This document shows positions 40,255-50,669 of a stretch of 64,000 nucleotides of DNA, in pieces. The stretch comes from Dolomedes plantarius (taxonomy: Eukaryota; Arthropoda; Arachnida; Araneae; Dolomedidae), in NCBI GenBank assembly GCA_907164885.2, contig OU015496.1, positions 110,344,707 to 110,408,706 on the forward strand. The letters are read 5' to 3'. Each line of letters opens with the position of its first letter. The stretch's first letter is position 1. The notes below the pieces were generated by a model, which searched no databases, was not told the origin of the DNA, and saw only the letters and a program-made list of their open reading frames with translations. The position numbers were made by a program, and so were the translations under genes.

Positions 40255-41907
40255 TTAGTCAGCTATTTCTAAATTATATAAGAGTTGGATTGGACGTTTG
40301 AGTGTCCCATTAGAAGTTTTAATGTTACACGATCTTATTTTTCCGTCTCTGCCAGGAATCGTCTCTATTACACGTCCAATTTTCCAGACAGTTCTTGTAA
40401 CACGCTCATCATGGATTAAAACCAAGTCGTTTTCTTTAAAGGTTGAGGTACAGCTCTTACGCTTCTCAGAATGAAGAGATCTTAAGTCCAGCATGTACTC
40501 CCTTTTCCACCTTCGCCAAAAATGATCCAGGAGTCTTTGTCGATTATAATACTTCTTATTGAGGTGCTCACTGGATGACGATTTATCTAGGATAACAGGA
40601 ATATTTGGTGGTAGGGAAGTTGCACGTTCTCCAGTCAAAAAATGGGCTGGTGTTAAACATGAAGGTTCATTAGGCTTACTGTACAAGTAGCTGATGGGTC
40701 TACAGTTGATTACAGATTCTATTTGAACTAGAATGGTTTCTAGCTCATCTGACGTCAAACATGATTTTCCGAGGACCTTTCGCAGACATGATTTGACTGT
40801 TTTCACCATTCGCTCCCAAAAGCCGCCCCACCAGGCAGCTCTTGGAACAATATATTTCCATTCTATTCTTTTAGAACTGTAGAATGTCTTTACGTCATTA
40901 TGGCTAATTGTATTCCACAACAATCCAAGTTCTTTCTCAGCTCGCTTGAATGTTTGGGCATTGTCAGTGAATACTACACTACAAAGACCTCTTCTAGCGA
41001 CGAATCGTCGAAAGGCTAGTAAAAATGACTCAGTACTCAGGTCTTGCACTAGTTCTAGATGCACTGCTCGAGTTACTGCACATGTGCACAGTAGAATATA
41101 ACACTTTGAAGTCACTGCAGAATTTTTCACCTTAATGTAAAGGGGACCTGCGAAATCTAAACCGCTCACAGCAAAGGGTGGAGACTCAGTTACTCTGTCC
41201 GATGGTAAAGGAGCAGTAATTTGTTGACCTGCTTTAGCAGTAAATTTTCGGCATATCATACAGCGGCTTATGAAAGTTTTAACTATTTGTCTACCTCGTG
41301 GTATCCAAAAGGTCTCTCTAACTTTAGACAATGTACTTGCTACTCCTAAATGCATTACTTGATTATGTGCTGACATTACTATCAATTCGGTTAGTCTACT
41401 GTTGCTAGGGATTAACCATGGATGCCTTTCTCTTAATTCAAATTTAGAATTTTGTAGTCTCCCACCGACTACCATTATTCCTGTGTTATCTAGACACGGA
41501 TTCAAATCACGAATACTGGAGTTCTTGGGAATGGGATTTCCTTCTTTCAAACATTTAAATTCCACAGGAAAACATTCCGCTTGAATATTTCTAATCCACA
41601 GTCTCTCAGCATCCAAAATTTCTTCTGCGGTTAATTCTGAAGTCATTCGCATTTCCTTATCTTTGAATTTTGAATTTTCTGTAAACCGTTTCACCCAAGC
41701 AGTTATTTGATATACCCTTTGAATAGAACTATATTTCTTCAAATCCAGGATCTTTTCTGGATTTTCTTTTCCTTCTGCAGTTATACTGTTAAAAATGGCT
41801 GCTTGTTTTAATCGTTTTTCTTTTTTAACATTATCTTCACAAATAAATTTATCTCCATTGTTCGGCCACTGTTCCATTGGCAAGATTAGCCATTTTGGCC
41901 CTTTCCA
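40255..41907 (-). CDS. BEL-B pol: integrase
   Basis: Continues in frame from the RT/RNase H segment after a TGA at 41908-41910. BEL integrase zinc motif: HNQVMHLGVASTLSK then CMICRKF; core with GLDFAGPLYI, FTDNAQTF and the Pao-type RAAWWGGFWERMVKTVKSCL with its catalytic E. The C-terminal chromatin/DNA-binding part contains VLIHDE and GRVIETIPGRDGKIR, typical of BEL. It ends near the 3' LTR with LLYNLEIAD. Confidence 0.93.
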   Translation of the reverse strand, partial: WKGPKWLILPMEQWPNNGDKFICEDNVKKEKRLKQAAIFNSITAEGKENPEKILDLKKYSSIQRVYQITAWVKRFTENSKFKDKEMRMTSELTAEEILDAERLWIRNIQAECFPVEFKCLKEGNPIPKNSSIRDLNPCLDNTGIMVVGGRLQNSKFELRERHPWLIPSNSRLTELIVMSAHNQVMHLGVASTLSKVRETFWIPRGRQIVKTFISRCMICRKFTAKAGQQITAPLPSDRVTESPPFAVSGLDFAGPLYIKVKNSAVTSKCYILLCTCAVTRAVHLELVQDLSTESFLLAFRRFVARRGLCSVVFTDNAQTFKRAEKELGLLWNTISHNDVKTFYSSKRIEWKYIVPRAAWWGGFWERMVKTVKSCLRKVLGKSCLTSDELETILVQIESVINCRPISYLYSKPNEPSCLTPAHFLTGERATSLPPNIPVILDKSSSSEHLNKKYYNRQRLLDHFWRRWKREYMLDLRSLHSEKRKSCTSTFKENDLVLIHDERVTRTVWKIGRVIETIPGRDGKIRSCNIKTSNGTLKRPIQLLYNLEIAD

Positions 41908-41910
41908 TCA

Positions 41911-43494
41911 TTTTTCCCCATTCAGCAAGTCTTCCGCTAAACATCCTCTTGAGAGCATATCTGCCGGATTATCCTTTCCGCTGCAGTGTTTCCAGTTTGA
42001 TGGTTCAGTCAAGCCTTGAATTTCACTAACGCGATTACATACAAAGGGTTTCCATTGCTTAGCATTTCCCTTAACCCAATGTAATGCTATTGTGGAATCA
42101 GACCACAAAGTATAATTACTTCTAATGTCAAATACTTCCTTCAGGGAATGCAACAATCTGGCTCCAATTAATGTTGCCATCAATTCAAGTCTAGGGAGGC
42201 TTAATTTCTTTACTGGAGCTACTCTAGATTTAGCAGCTACGAAAGTAACCTCAAAGCTACCTCCCTGGTTTCTAAATCGAAGGTATGAAACTGCTCCATA
42301 CGCAACTTCGCTCGCGTCACAGAAGACGTGCACCTGAAATTCTGGTACATCGCCATCGTCTTCTTTGAGGAAATACCATCTTGGAACAGATAATTTTTCT
42401 AGAATGGGGATTTCTAAGCACCATTTGTTCCATTTATTTCTCAAATCTTCTTGTAATTCTTCATCCCAGTCTTGACCTCTCTCCCATATTTCTTGCAGCA
42501 AAATTTTTATACGAATAGTAAAAGCAGTTATAAACCCAATAGGATCAAACAATTTGCAAGACAATTTTAACACACTTCTCTTAGTATTTTTTGATTCTTT
42601 GAGAGCTTCTAACAATGGTGATAAATCTAATTTAAAATCATCAGTTTCAACATTCCAGATTATACCTAAAACCTTAATAGGGATCAGATGTTCCTTTTGA
42701 AGTTCTTCAAACTTAGTTTCATTCCAAATATTACAAAGCTCTTTAGAATTACTCTTCCATTTTCGAAGATTCATTTTAGCATCGCTTAAAATAAATTTAG
42801 CATCCTTCGATAAACTTAGAGCTTCATTTACAGTTCTCGAGCCACATATAAAATCATCGACATACAATGATTCATTTAATGCCTTAAAAGCCGTGGGATA
42901 AGAGAATTCATAATTTTTAAGATGATGCTTTATGGTAGCAGCCAAAAGGTAAGTTGATGATTTCACTCCAAATGTTACAGTTTTATAACGAAAACATTTT
43001 AGATCTTTGTTTTGTAAATTATCGACCCAAAAGAATCTTTGACAGTCCCTGTCTTCAGCCGAAAGAGAAATTTGAAGGAAAGCCTTTTCTATGTCGGCTA
43101 TCACACCGATTTTATGTTCTCTAAATTTCAAAAGAAGAATTAGTAAATTCGGATTCAAGTTTGGGCCTGCAAGCAAATTATAATTTAAAGATAAACAATT
43201 TCTATCCTTCGCGGACGCATCAAAAACAATACGAAATTTTGTGGTCTCTTTATCACGTCTAATAACAGGATGATGAGGCATGTAATATATAAGATTGGAT
43301 GACTGTTCAAAGTTCTCATTTACAGGTTCGATAACATCAGAATTAATTTGATCTGCAAAAACTAATTTGTACTCTTCATATAATGATGGTTCATTGTCCA
43401 AACGAGTTAACAATTTTGATAACCTTCTTTTGGAATGCGAAAAATTGTCCGATAAGTCTATTTTGTCTTTGAATGGCAGTTTAACTTCATATTT
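41911..43494 (-). CDS. BEL-B pol: reverse transcriptase and RNase H
   Basis: In the same frame as gag and integrase, bounded by TGA at 43495-43497 and 41908-41910. Shows the Pao-family order: YYMPHHPVIRRDKETTKFRIV, DIEKAFLQISL, LYVDDFICGSR (YVDD catalytic motif), KLFDPIGFITAF, FCDASEVAYGAV (RNase H) and LWSDSTIALHWV, then GKDNPADMLSRG. No other stop or frameshift is seen. Confidence 0.93.
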
Positions 43495-43497
43495 TCA

Positions 43498-44682
43498 GTT
43501 TACTATGACTTTAATATTTTGCTCAAATCCCTTTAAAGTTTCAACATCAGCTGAAGTATGATTATTGTCATTACCGTTGGAATTAATACCTAACGACTCT
43601 AATTCCCAAAATCCTTTTAATTGAGTGTTTAAATCATCACCAAAAGAATCTGGATTGTTTACAACATTACTCAGTGTTTCCCCTTCTGTCAGGCATAAAT
43701 TCACGAATGATCTGGTTTGTTTACCATTTTCTCGTACACCCGATATAATGAATCCTAATAGCGTTTCAATGCAAAACAATCCTTTTGATATTTTCCTTAT
43801 GTGTCCAGTCTGCAATTTCCAGAACACATCGGCGCCAATCAGTATTTCAACTCTCCGCCCTTTTGCTTGTTTAAACTGTTGGAGAGGAATTTTGAACTCT
43901 TTTAGCAAATGTTCAACCGCACTGGCTGACGTCACCATAGACACATGAGAAATTGTGTCCGTTACATACACTTCAAGTTTTATTTTTCTTTCAGGATTAT
44001 TCAAGTGATTCAGCTCAATTTCTGTTACGTCGTATGTCTTGTTTATGGGTTCACGAGAACCGAAAGTGTAAACTAATAAATGCTCTACTCTTAAAATAGG
44101 GAGCTTTAATTCTCGCGCACATGTCTTCGTTATAAATGATTTTGAAGAAGCGCTGTCAAATAACACTGCGGTTATCTTTGATTTTGATGGGCCTTGAACT
44201 TCAACAGCACATGTAGGCAAAATTATGGAATCACTACATTTTCCCTCAGAATTCGCGATACTAGATATTACTGTTTGACCTTCCGGCGCTGAATTAGGTA
44301 TTTCATCATATGGTTTTTGAGGTTTAAAACAAATGATTTCATGATGATTTTTACCTTTGCAAATCGAGCAATCTTTAATTGTACTTCTAAAATGAATACT
44401 CAAATGTGAACGTTTAAAACATTTGAAGCATCGTCCTTCTTTTCTTAATTTGTTTCGTTTCTCTTCTGAAGGAACAGTGTTGCAATTGAATGATTCATGA
44501 TTTTGGTAACAAAATACACAATTTTGTTTCACATTAGAGACAAACGCAACAGTTGGATTATTTTTAGGATTGAAGTATTTATAATTAGGACCTTTGTCAA
44601 ATTTACTCGAAATTACTTGTTTTGGTTGTCTTTCGGTTTGGGTTAATAAGATAGACGACTCTCTACACTCAATTTCTCGTTT
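43498..44682 (-). CDS. BEL-B gag C-terminal part and protease
   Basis: Open from just after the TGA at 44683-44685 to the TGA at 43495-43497. Zinc-knuckle-like repeats (CVFCYQNHESFNC; CFKCFKRSHLSIHF; CSICKGKNHHEIIC) precede an aspartic protease with AVLFDSASSKSFITK and ILIGADVFWKL. Includes the intact target (around 44590) used by Gypsy-1 in BEL-A. Confidence 0.9.
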
Positions 44683-45579
44683 TCAGAATTGCATTAATTC
44701 AAGAACATCAAATTCTGTATTAGATTTCCTTTGTCTGTTGTATTCTAAACTTATATCATCTGGAATCAGTTTGAGCAAAATTGGACATAATAACTGGCCA
44801 TATGTTCCTGCGGCTACGTTTAAACTTTCAAGTGATCTCACATTTATTTCTAAATCATCAAATAGCCGTCTGAATGCTTTAATATTGGTCGAGCTTTTTA
44901 CAGGATGTAAATTTAACAAGTTTGTCATGTGACTATTTATAACGATAAAATCGCGACCAAATCGGTCAGTTAGTAAATTGATGCTCTTAATGTAATTTTC
45001 TTCTGTAAGCGAAAAACCTTTTATAGAGTTTAACGCAACTCCTTCTAATAACATTTTTAAATATGAGAATTTCTCTGTCTTACTTAAGTTATCATTTTCA
45101 TGAATTGCATTTTTAAATTGCTGCCAAAATTCAATCCAAGAACTTGGATCTCCATTAAATTTTGGAATTGTAAGTTTAGGTAAACTTATAACTTTTCTTT
45201 TTAACTCATTATTATGTGATAATTCTTGGCGAGAATTTGGCGATAAATCGACTGAAACATCTGATACACTTTTTACGTGCTCTTTTATTAGCCTAGTTAT
45301 TTTACCTTTCCATTTAATTATTTTCTCCGAATATTCTTCAATACCAATTATTTCATTTTCGATTTCATTAGAACCAATTAAATTCTCTATCTGAGCATCT
45401 AGAGCTTTTAACTGATCACACTTTTCTAACAATTGCTCATTTAAATCCTTCAATTCTTCTAGTTTAATATTAGTTTCAATTTTTTCATCATAGAAAACAA
45501 GTTCAATTTTTGAAATCAACTTCGTAGTTAAAGCTCTAACTGTGCTTCTTTTCTTGCGGATTTTATCTAACTCAGCCAT
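44683..45579 (-). CDS. BEL-B gag N-terminal part
   Basis: Starts MAELDKIRKKRSTVRALTTK; coiled-coil-like KLEELKDLNEQLLEKCDQL follows, then the BEL gag core LPKLTIPKFNGDPSSWIEFW and SSTNIKAFRRLFDDLEINVR. It ends at a TGA (44683-44685) after VLELMQF, but the frame stays open beyond it. The same TGA is in BEL-A. Confidence 0.92.
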   Translation of the reverse strand: MAELDKIRKKRSTVRALTTKLISKIELVFYDEKIETNIKLEELKDLNEQLLEKCDQLKALDAQIENLIGSNEIENEIIGIEEYSEKIIKWKGKITRLIKEHVKSVSDVSVDLSPNSRQELSHNNELKRKVISLPKLTIPKFNGDPSSWIEFWQQFKNAIHENDNLSKTEKFSYLKMLLEGVALNSIKGFSLTEENYIKSINLLTDRFGRDFIVINSHMTNLLNLHPVKSSTNIKAFRRLFDDLEINVRSLESLNVAAGTYGQLLCPILLKLIPDDISLEYNRQRKSNTEFDVLELMQF

Positions 45580-45650
45580 AGTAATGCATGCAGATTAATA
45601 ATTTCTCACTCACCTTATTTAAATCTTAACTTTCGAATTTACCCGATCGT

Positions 45651-45670
45651 GGTCCCACGTTGTTGCGCCA
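45651..45670 (-). promoter_or_regulatory. BEL-B primer-binding site
   Basis: TGGCGCAACAACGTGGGACC on the minus strand starts directly after the 5' LTR, the normal place and TGG start for a tRNA primer. Confidence 0.75.
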
Positions 45671-45917
45671 TGTTAAATTATTCTGGTACTCAAATTCCTT
45701 GAGTATTCTTTGATCAGGTCCTGGTCTTTATTCTCGGTGAGAAATCATCAGTTCGACACACAAAATGAAGCACATTTTAAACACAAAAAAACAACATTTA
45801 ATAATCTGCGAAGTTTGGATTTCAGATTTCGTCTAAACAGACGCCATTACATTTTAAAGCAATTCTTTTTCTTAATCTATCGGGCGACGCAGCGCCCTCT
45901 ATAAACAAATCTTTACA
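45671..45917 (-). repeat. BEL-B 5' LTR
   Basis: 247 bp; the minus-strand element is read from here. Confidence 0.95.
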
Positions 45918-46287
45918 ACCTGTATATTTTTAACGAAGCATTTGCTACGTGAAGACCACAAAAATTTCTTTAAAATTTATAGCAACTAATCATCTTAAAC
46001 TACTTGCATGTATTTAGCAAAGTTTATTTTCATAAATTATCAGAGCAGAAAATTAAAGAATAATTTGAAATATTTTAACCAAATTAACATTAGAAAAATA
46101 AGACATTGTAGTACACTCATGGACAAAAAAATTAGCGCACCAAGAAGGAGTCGTCAAAATGAAACGAAATTTTACATACGTAATGACTACTTTGATATAA
46201 GTAAATGATAAGAAAATCAAAGAAAAAGGATAATTTATTTTAGAGAAAAGGGCAAAAGAACGGAGGAGTTAATACTCCGTTGGACCC

Positions 46288-46868
46288 TGTGACGTTGTCT
46301 CCATTACTCCACGAACTTGTAATTATATAAGTCTGTGTTGCTCGTTCCTACCCCTCAGCATGAACTTGTCATCTATCGGCGAAATGTTAAACTGAGCGGT
46401 CTCATAAACTCTCGGATAAGAGGCCATAGATTTTGTGTAATATGCGATTTCTGACGTTATACAAGTAATAAATACCTGAGTGGTTCGAGGGCTCTCCAGA
46501 ATTTTGACACTATAGCGACATGTGGAATCCCATAAACTTTGGACCCTTACGACCACTTAAAACGCCGGAGAAAGCTTTTGAATTCGCCGACGTATAAAAG
46601 AAGACCCCCCCAATACGCCGGGGAGAGATCTGTTTTTGAGAGACGGAGAGAGCTGTTTTTGAGTGTGAGAGAGACGGAGCTCTCTGGTCCGAGAGGCCTT
46701 CTGTAGGCCAGAGTTGGCTGTGAACCCGAGCCGTCCTGACATCTCTAACATGTAAATTCTAACTCGCTGTATATATTTGCTTTTTGTAGTTGTAGTTTGT
46801 AGTTGTTTAAGGTGGCGTAGTAAAGTAATTGAAGCGAAATGCTTGTCGTTATTACTACCTACGTCACA
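46288..46868 (+). repeat. Gypsy-2 5' LTR (581 bp)
   Basis: TG...CA ends; followed after two bases by TGGTGTCAGAAGAAGTGG (46871-46888), a likely primer-binding site. Contains a TATA-like CGTATAAAAGAAG near 46590, a candidate core promoter. Confidence 0.93.
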
Positions 46869-46919
46869 GCTGGTGTCAGAAGAAGTGGGATTATTGAGTT
46901 AGAGTTAGTTAGAGGTTTT

Positions 46920-47250
46920 TAGAAAAAGAATACGTCAGTATTTAGATATTGTTAGAGAAGAAGAATACGTCAGTATTTAGATATTGTTAGAGAAGAAGAA
47001 TACGTCAGTATTTAGATATTGTTATAAGAAGAATACGGCAGTATTTATAGTTTTTAGAAGAAAGTGTACGAGAAATCCGTCTGGAGCAAGAAAATTAGTT
47101 GTTGAAGATTGTGATTGTGAGAAATTCACGGAAACTTACGCCAGTAAGAAAAATTGTTGAAGAATGTGATTGTGAGAAATTCACGGAAACTTACGCCAGT
47201 AAGAAAAATTGTTGAAGATTGTGATTGTGAGGAATTTACGGTACGACATA
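46920..47250 (+). repeat. Tandem repeats in the Gypsy-2 leader
   Basis: First array (about 46925-47055): four copies of a ~37-bp unit around GAAGAATACGTCAGTATTTA. Second array (about 47100-47230): two to three copies of a ~60-bp unit around GTGATTGTGAGAAATTCACG. They lie between primer-binding site and gag, where packaging or translation signals would be expected. Confidence 0.85.
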
Positions 47251-48047
47251 ACTTAGTGCTCCGGGGCCGAAAAGAGATATTTTGCCGTGCTGTGTTGCCA
47301 GAAGGAAGGAGAAAGCAAGAAAATTTTTTCTACTCCTGTGGTTCCGAAAAGTGTATCATTCCCGTGCAGCGCTAAGAACGAGTGTTTAGATTTCGCCGCA
47401 AATTTCGCCTGCTGAGGTCGGAGGTCAACGGTACAGCTGATTCTCCCCGTGTGTGTTCGTGTTTCCCCGAGTGCAGAAGAGGAGCGGAAAAAGGGTGTTT
47501 GACCTATATTTGCGGGAGAGAAAGAAATTATGTGATTCTGTCTCTGGAAATGTGTTCTATGCAGTGAACTGTGTGTTGTGTTATTGTGGGCCTAAGGGCT
47601 GAAGATTATTTTTGTGTTGTGCCTATGGATTATAATATATTCAAGCAGCAAAAAAGGGGTGAGTCTATTTCCAAAAATTCTAGAAGTTATTGCTTAAAAT
47701 TCTGTAGTTAAAATTCTTAAAATATTCAAAAATTTTGAAGACCTATCGGAAATATCTTTGTTGATTTATGAGATTAGAGAGAAATCCAAAAAAATAAATA
47801 TGATGAGATTCAATTGTGTTGTTTAAAGAGTGTATATGATATATTGTTCTCTTTGTAAAATTATTTTTTAATATTATTTTAAAGAAGTTCATTTTTTATT
47901 GTTAAATACCTTTCTCTAAGAAAATATTTAAGGTCTAAGAGTTTTAATTTTGTGTAAATTTTAATGGTACTGTGATTCTATTGAGTTTTTAACTTACAAG
48001 ATATTATTATAATTATTATTCTTAAGTCGGTAAATTAACGGGTAGCA
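47251..48047 (+). other. Gypsy-2 untranslated leader
   Basis: No long frame before gag; several short upstream ATG frames. A splice-donor-like AAAGGGGTGAGT occurs at about 47655, so part of the leader may be an intron. Confidence 0.5.
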
Positions 48048-50669
48048 ATGGCGTTTTTGGGCAAAGGAAAAAAAGAGGATCTAGTAAAACTGGTTCAGGA
48101 ACTGGAGATTCCTCGGGAAGGAAGTGAAACAATACTGGAACTGAAGGTTTTGGTTACAAGCCAAGAAAATTATGATCCCGAATTCGTGGCTGAATTATAC
48201 CAGAGTATTTTGAAGGCGAATCAGGAAGAGTTAGAAAGACGAGAAGCAGAGAAATCTCGTATACATAACTGGGAGAGGGAAAAAGTCCTACACAAAGAAA
48301 AATTGCAATGGGAGGCGGAGTTAAAAGCCAAAGAATTGGAATTAAATTTTGAATTAGAAAAATTAAGAATCGCACAAGGAACTTCTAGTTCCCAGTCCAC
48401 CGCAGAAAGTATAAATTCGAGACCCACTGATTTAAATTTGAAAAAATTAATTCCCGAATTTAATCCGGATAAAACGGACATTAGTTTATATTTAGTACTT
48501 TTTGAGCGACAGGTTAAACGCGCAAAAATACCTAAGGAGAATTGGGTTTCGCACCTTGTAGGACTCCTACCGATTGATATAATTAGTGTTATAGCCAGAG
48601 AACCAGAAGAGTACGCAGAAAATTATGATCACATAAAACAGACCCTCTTACTCCGTTACAAATTAAACCCGGAGTCTTTTCGCCAGAAATTTGTATCCCA
48701 TCAAAAGAATCCCCTGTCGACCTGGAAGGACTTTGCGTTCGAGTTGCGGAACTATTTACGAGAATGGCTAGATGGTTTAGAAGTAGATAATTTTGAATCT
48801 CTGAAAGATCTTTTGGTTGCAGATCAAATAAAGAAAAGAGCAAAGATGGAGGTACGCGAACACTTCATAGATAAATGGTCCGATATAAAAACGGAATCGG
48901 AAATGGTTGAGTTACTAGATGGGTATGACAGTGTAAGAGCAATGGGCCCAAAATTTAAAGATGCGAGGGATAGTAGGGTAGAGAGAACGCGTCCGTTCAT
49001 ACAAGAGAAGCCCCGGGAAAATAAGCCAAAGTTCTATCCCCCTGGTGCGTCAACAGCACATGGTCCAGTAAACCGAATTAGGGCGTTTGATCGGAGAGTA
49101 AATTTAAAGTGCTTCGGTTGTGGCTCCGAAACGCACCTTCGCTCATCCTGCCCACGATTTCAGAAAAAAACAACGTCGGGTTCCGTAAACAATGTGCAAG
49201 AAAGTGAAAAGCCTGATCTGTTAGAATCCTATACATTCCCAGGTAAGGTGAATGACCAAAAGATTGACATTCTTAGGGACAGCGGTGCATCTCTTGACAT
49301 TGTTAGTAGAAGATTCATTTGTCCACAAGAATTTACAGGTGAGACAGTTTGGTTAAAACAACCGCTGAGTTTAGAGTTAATTTGCTTACCTCTAGCTCGT
49401 GTGGAGATAGCGGGAGATTTTGGGAAAATTATTACTAAGGCGGCTGTATGCGGAAATCATTTGGACCAAAATAGGTATTTATTAGGTAATAAAACGGCCG
49501 AGATGATACGAGAGAAATATGGGTATGATTTTCTTTCGGTAGAACAGCTAAATGCAGTCCAAACGCGCTCTCATACGAAGAGCTTACGAAAAGAGGCCGA
49601 AACGGTCAAACGAGATGCAGAAAGCAAGGTTGAATTGAGGGTAGATAATCGCGAAGAGCAGGAAAATAGCATCCCGATAGAAACGGAAGAGCCAATAGTA
49701 ATTCCAGCATTGGAGGCAGAAGCTCCAGAATTAGACCTCTTAAAGATAGATAAGAAAGGTTTTTTGGAAGCGCAGAAAAAGTGTGAAGAGGTAAAAGAAT
49801 TAGTTAGCCGAGTAAGCGAAACAAGTGCAGGAAAAGCAGATAAAACGTATTCGATCATTTATGGAATTTTAGTTCGGAATCGCGAAGATCGTTTTGGAAA
49901 TGTTACAAAATTATTAGTAATTCCAAAAGCATTGAGACATCAGGTAAAAACGCTATGTCATGAAGGCACGTCAGCGCATTTAGGTGGAACTAAATCAAAA
50001 GATAAATTGATTAGATATTTTTATTGGCCAAATTGCTATAAAGACATGGACGAGTTCGTGCGTAGTTGTGACCAATGTCAAAGAGCAGGGCGTCCGAACG
50101 AGAAGAAAAAGGCTCCATTGAAACTGGTTCCGGTAATTCAGGAGGTTTTTAGCAGAATTAATATTGACACGTGCGGACCCTTACCTTTAACCACCGAGGG
50201 ACACCGTTACATATTGACTGCAATCTGCATGACATCTAAGTACCCGGAAGCGATTCCGCTAGCAGATATTAGCTCAGTTAAAATAACCGATGCGTTATTA
50301 AATATTTTTAGCCGTACAGGATTTCCTCGCGAAGTGCAAAGTGATTTAGGAACTTCTTTCACTTCGGCTCTAACTACAGAGTTTTTTGATAAATTCGGTA
50401 TTAAGGTACACCATAGCTCTGTACACCATCCGCAAAGTAATCCTGTAGAACGTTTTCATCGAACTGTAAAAAGACTTTTGAGGGCAATATGTCTTGAATC
50501 AGGTGCGGACTGGAATAAACATTTACCAGCCATTTTACTAGCTCTCCGTACAGTAGTACATGAAAGTACAGGCTATACACCATCTGAATTAGTATATGGT
50601 AAGAACTTACGAACCCCTGAAACCTTGCTAATGGAACGTTGGTTAGAGCCGCCCCCTGAAGGTGACTAG
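48048..50669 (+). CDS. Gypsy-2 gag-protease-integrase
   Basis: 873 residues from the first long-frame ATG. N-terminal charged helix (about 60-110), gag core (about 130-300), knuckle CFGCGSETHLRSSC (about 354-367), aspartic protease ILRDSGASLDIV (about 408-419, DSG intact), integrase zinc motif HEGTSAH...CDQCQ (about 637-677), integrase core with NIDTCGP, SDLGTSF and NPVERFH (D, D, E). As in Gypsy-1, integrase precedes RT. The frame ends at a TAG caused by a one-base shift: the -1 frame carries on LVTEYVFNLINRL and joins the downstream RT frame. The gag N-terminus has the same LKVLVTSQENYDPEFV-type start as Gypsy-1 (SIIESEEYKKDPEFV), so the two are related lineages. Confidence 0.93.
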   Translation: MAFLGKGKKEDLVKLVQELEIPREGSETILELKVLVTSQENYDPEFVAELYQSILKANQEELERREAEKSRIHNWEREKVLHKEKLQWEAELKAKELELNFELEKLRIAQGTSSSQSTAESINSRPTDLNLKKLIPEFNPDKTDISLYLVLFERQVKRAKIPKENWVSHLVGLLPIDIISVIAREPEEYAENYDHIKQTLLLRYKLNPESFRQKFVSHQKNPLSTWKDFAFELRNYLREWLDGLEVDNFESLKDLLVADQIKKRAKMEVREHFIDKWSDIKTESEMVELLDGYDSVRAMGPKFKDARDSRVERTRPFIQEKPRENKPKFYPPGASTAHGPVNRIRAFDRRVNLKCFGCGSETHLRSSCPRFQKKTTSGSVNNVQESEKPDLLESYTFPGKVNDQKIDILRDSGASLDIVSRRFICPQEFTGETVWLKQPLSLELICLPLARVEIAGDFGKIITKAAVCGNHLDQNRYLLGNKTAEMIREKYGYDFLSVEQLNAVQTRSHTKSLRKEAETVKRDAESKVELRVDNREEQENSIPIETEEPIVIPALEAEAPELDLLKIDKKGFLEAQKKCEEVKELVSRVSETSAGKADKTYSIIYGILVRNREDRFGNVTKLLVIPKALRHQVKTLCHEGTSAHLGGTKSKDKLIRYFYWPNCYKDMDEFVRSCDQCQRAGRPNEKKKAPLKLVPVIQEVFSRINIDTCGPLPLTTEGHRYILTAICMTSKYPEAIPLADISSVKITDALLNIFSRTGFPREVQSDLGTSFTSALTTEFFDKFGIKVHHSSVHHPQSNPVERFHRTVKRLLRAICLESGADWNKHLPAILLALRTVVHESTGYTPSELVYGKNLRTPETLLMERWLEPPPEGD

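Larger units (their letters stand above)
39796..45917 (-). mobile_element. BEL-B: near-complete BEL/Pao retrotransposon
   Basis: 247-bp LTRs (TGTTAAATTATTC...AATCTTTACA) with a 5-bp TSD ACCTG (39791-39795, 45918-45922). The ACCTG target is the last five bases of the Tigger element. LTRs differ by about one base by eye, so it is young. Primer-binding site TGGCGCAACAACGTGG follows the 5' LTR on the minus strand. The gag-pol frame from 45579 to 40255 is continuous except for three TGA codons. Confidence 0.95.
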
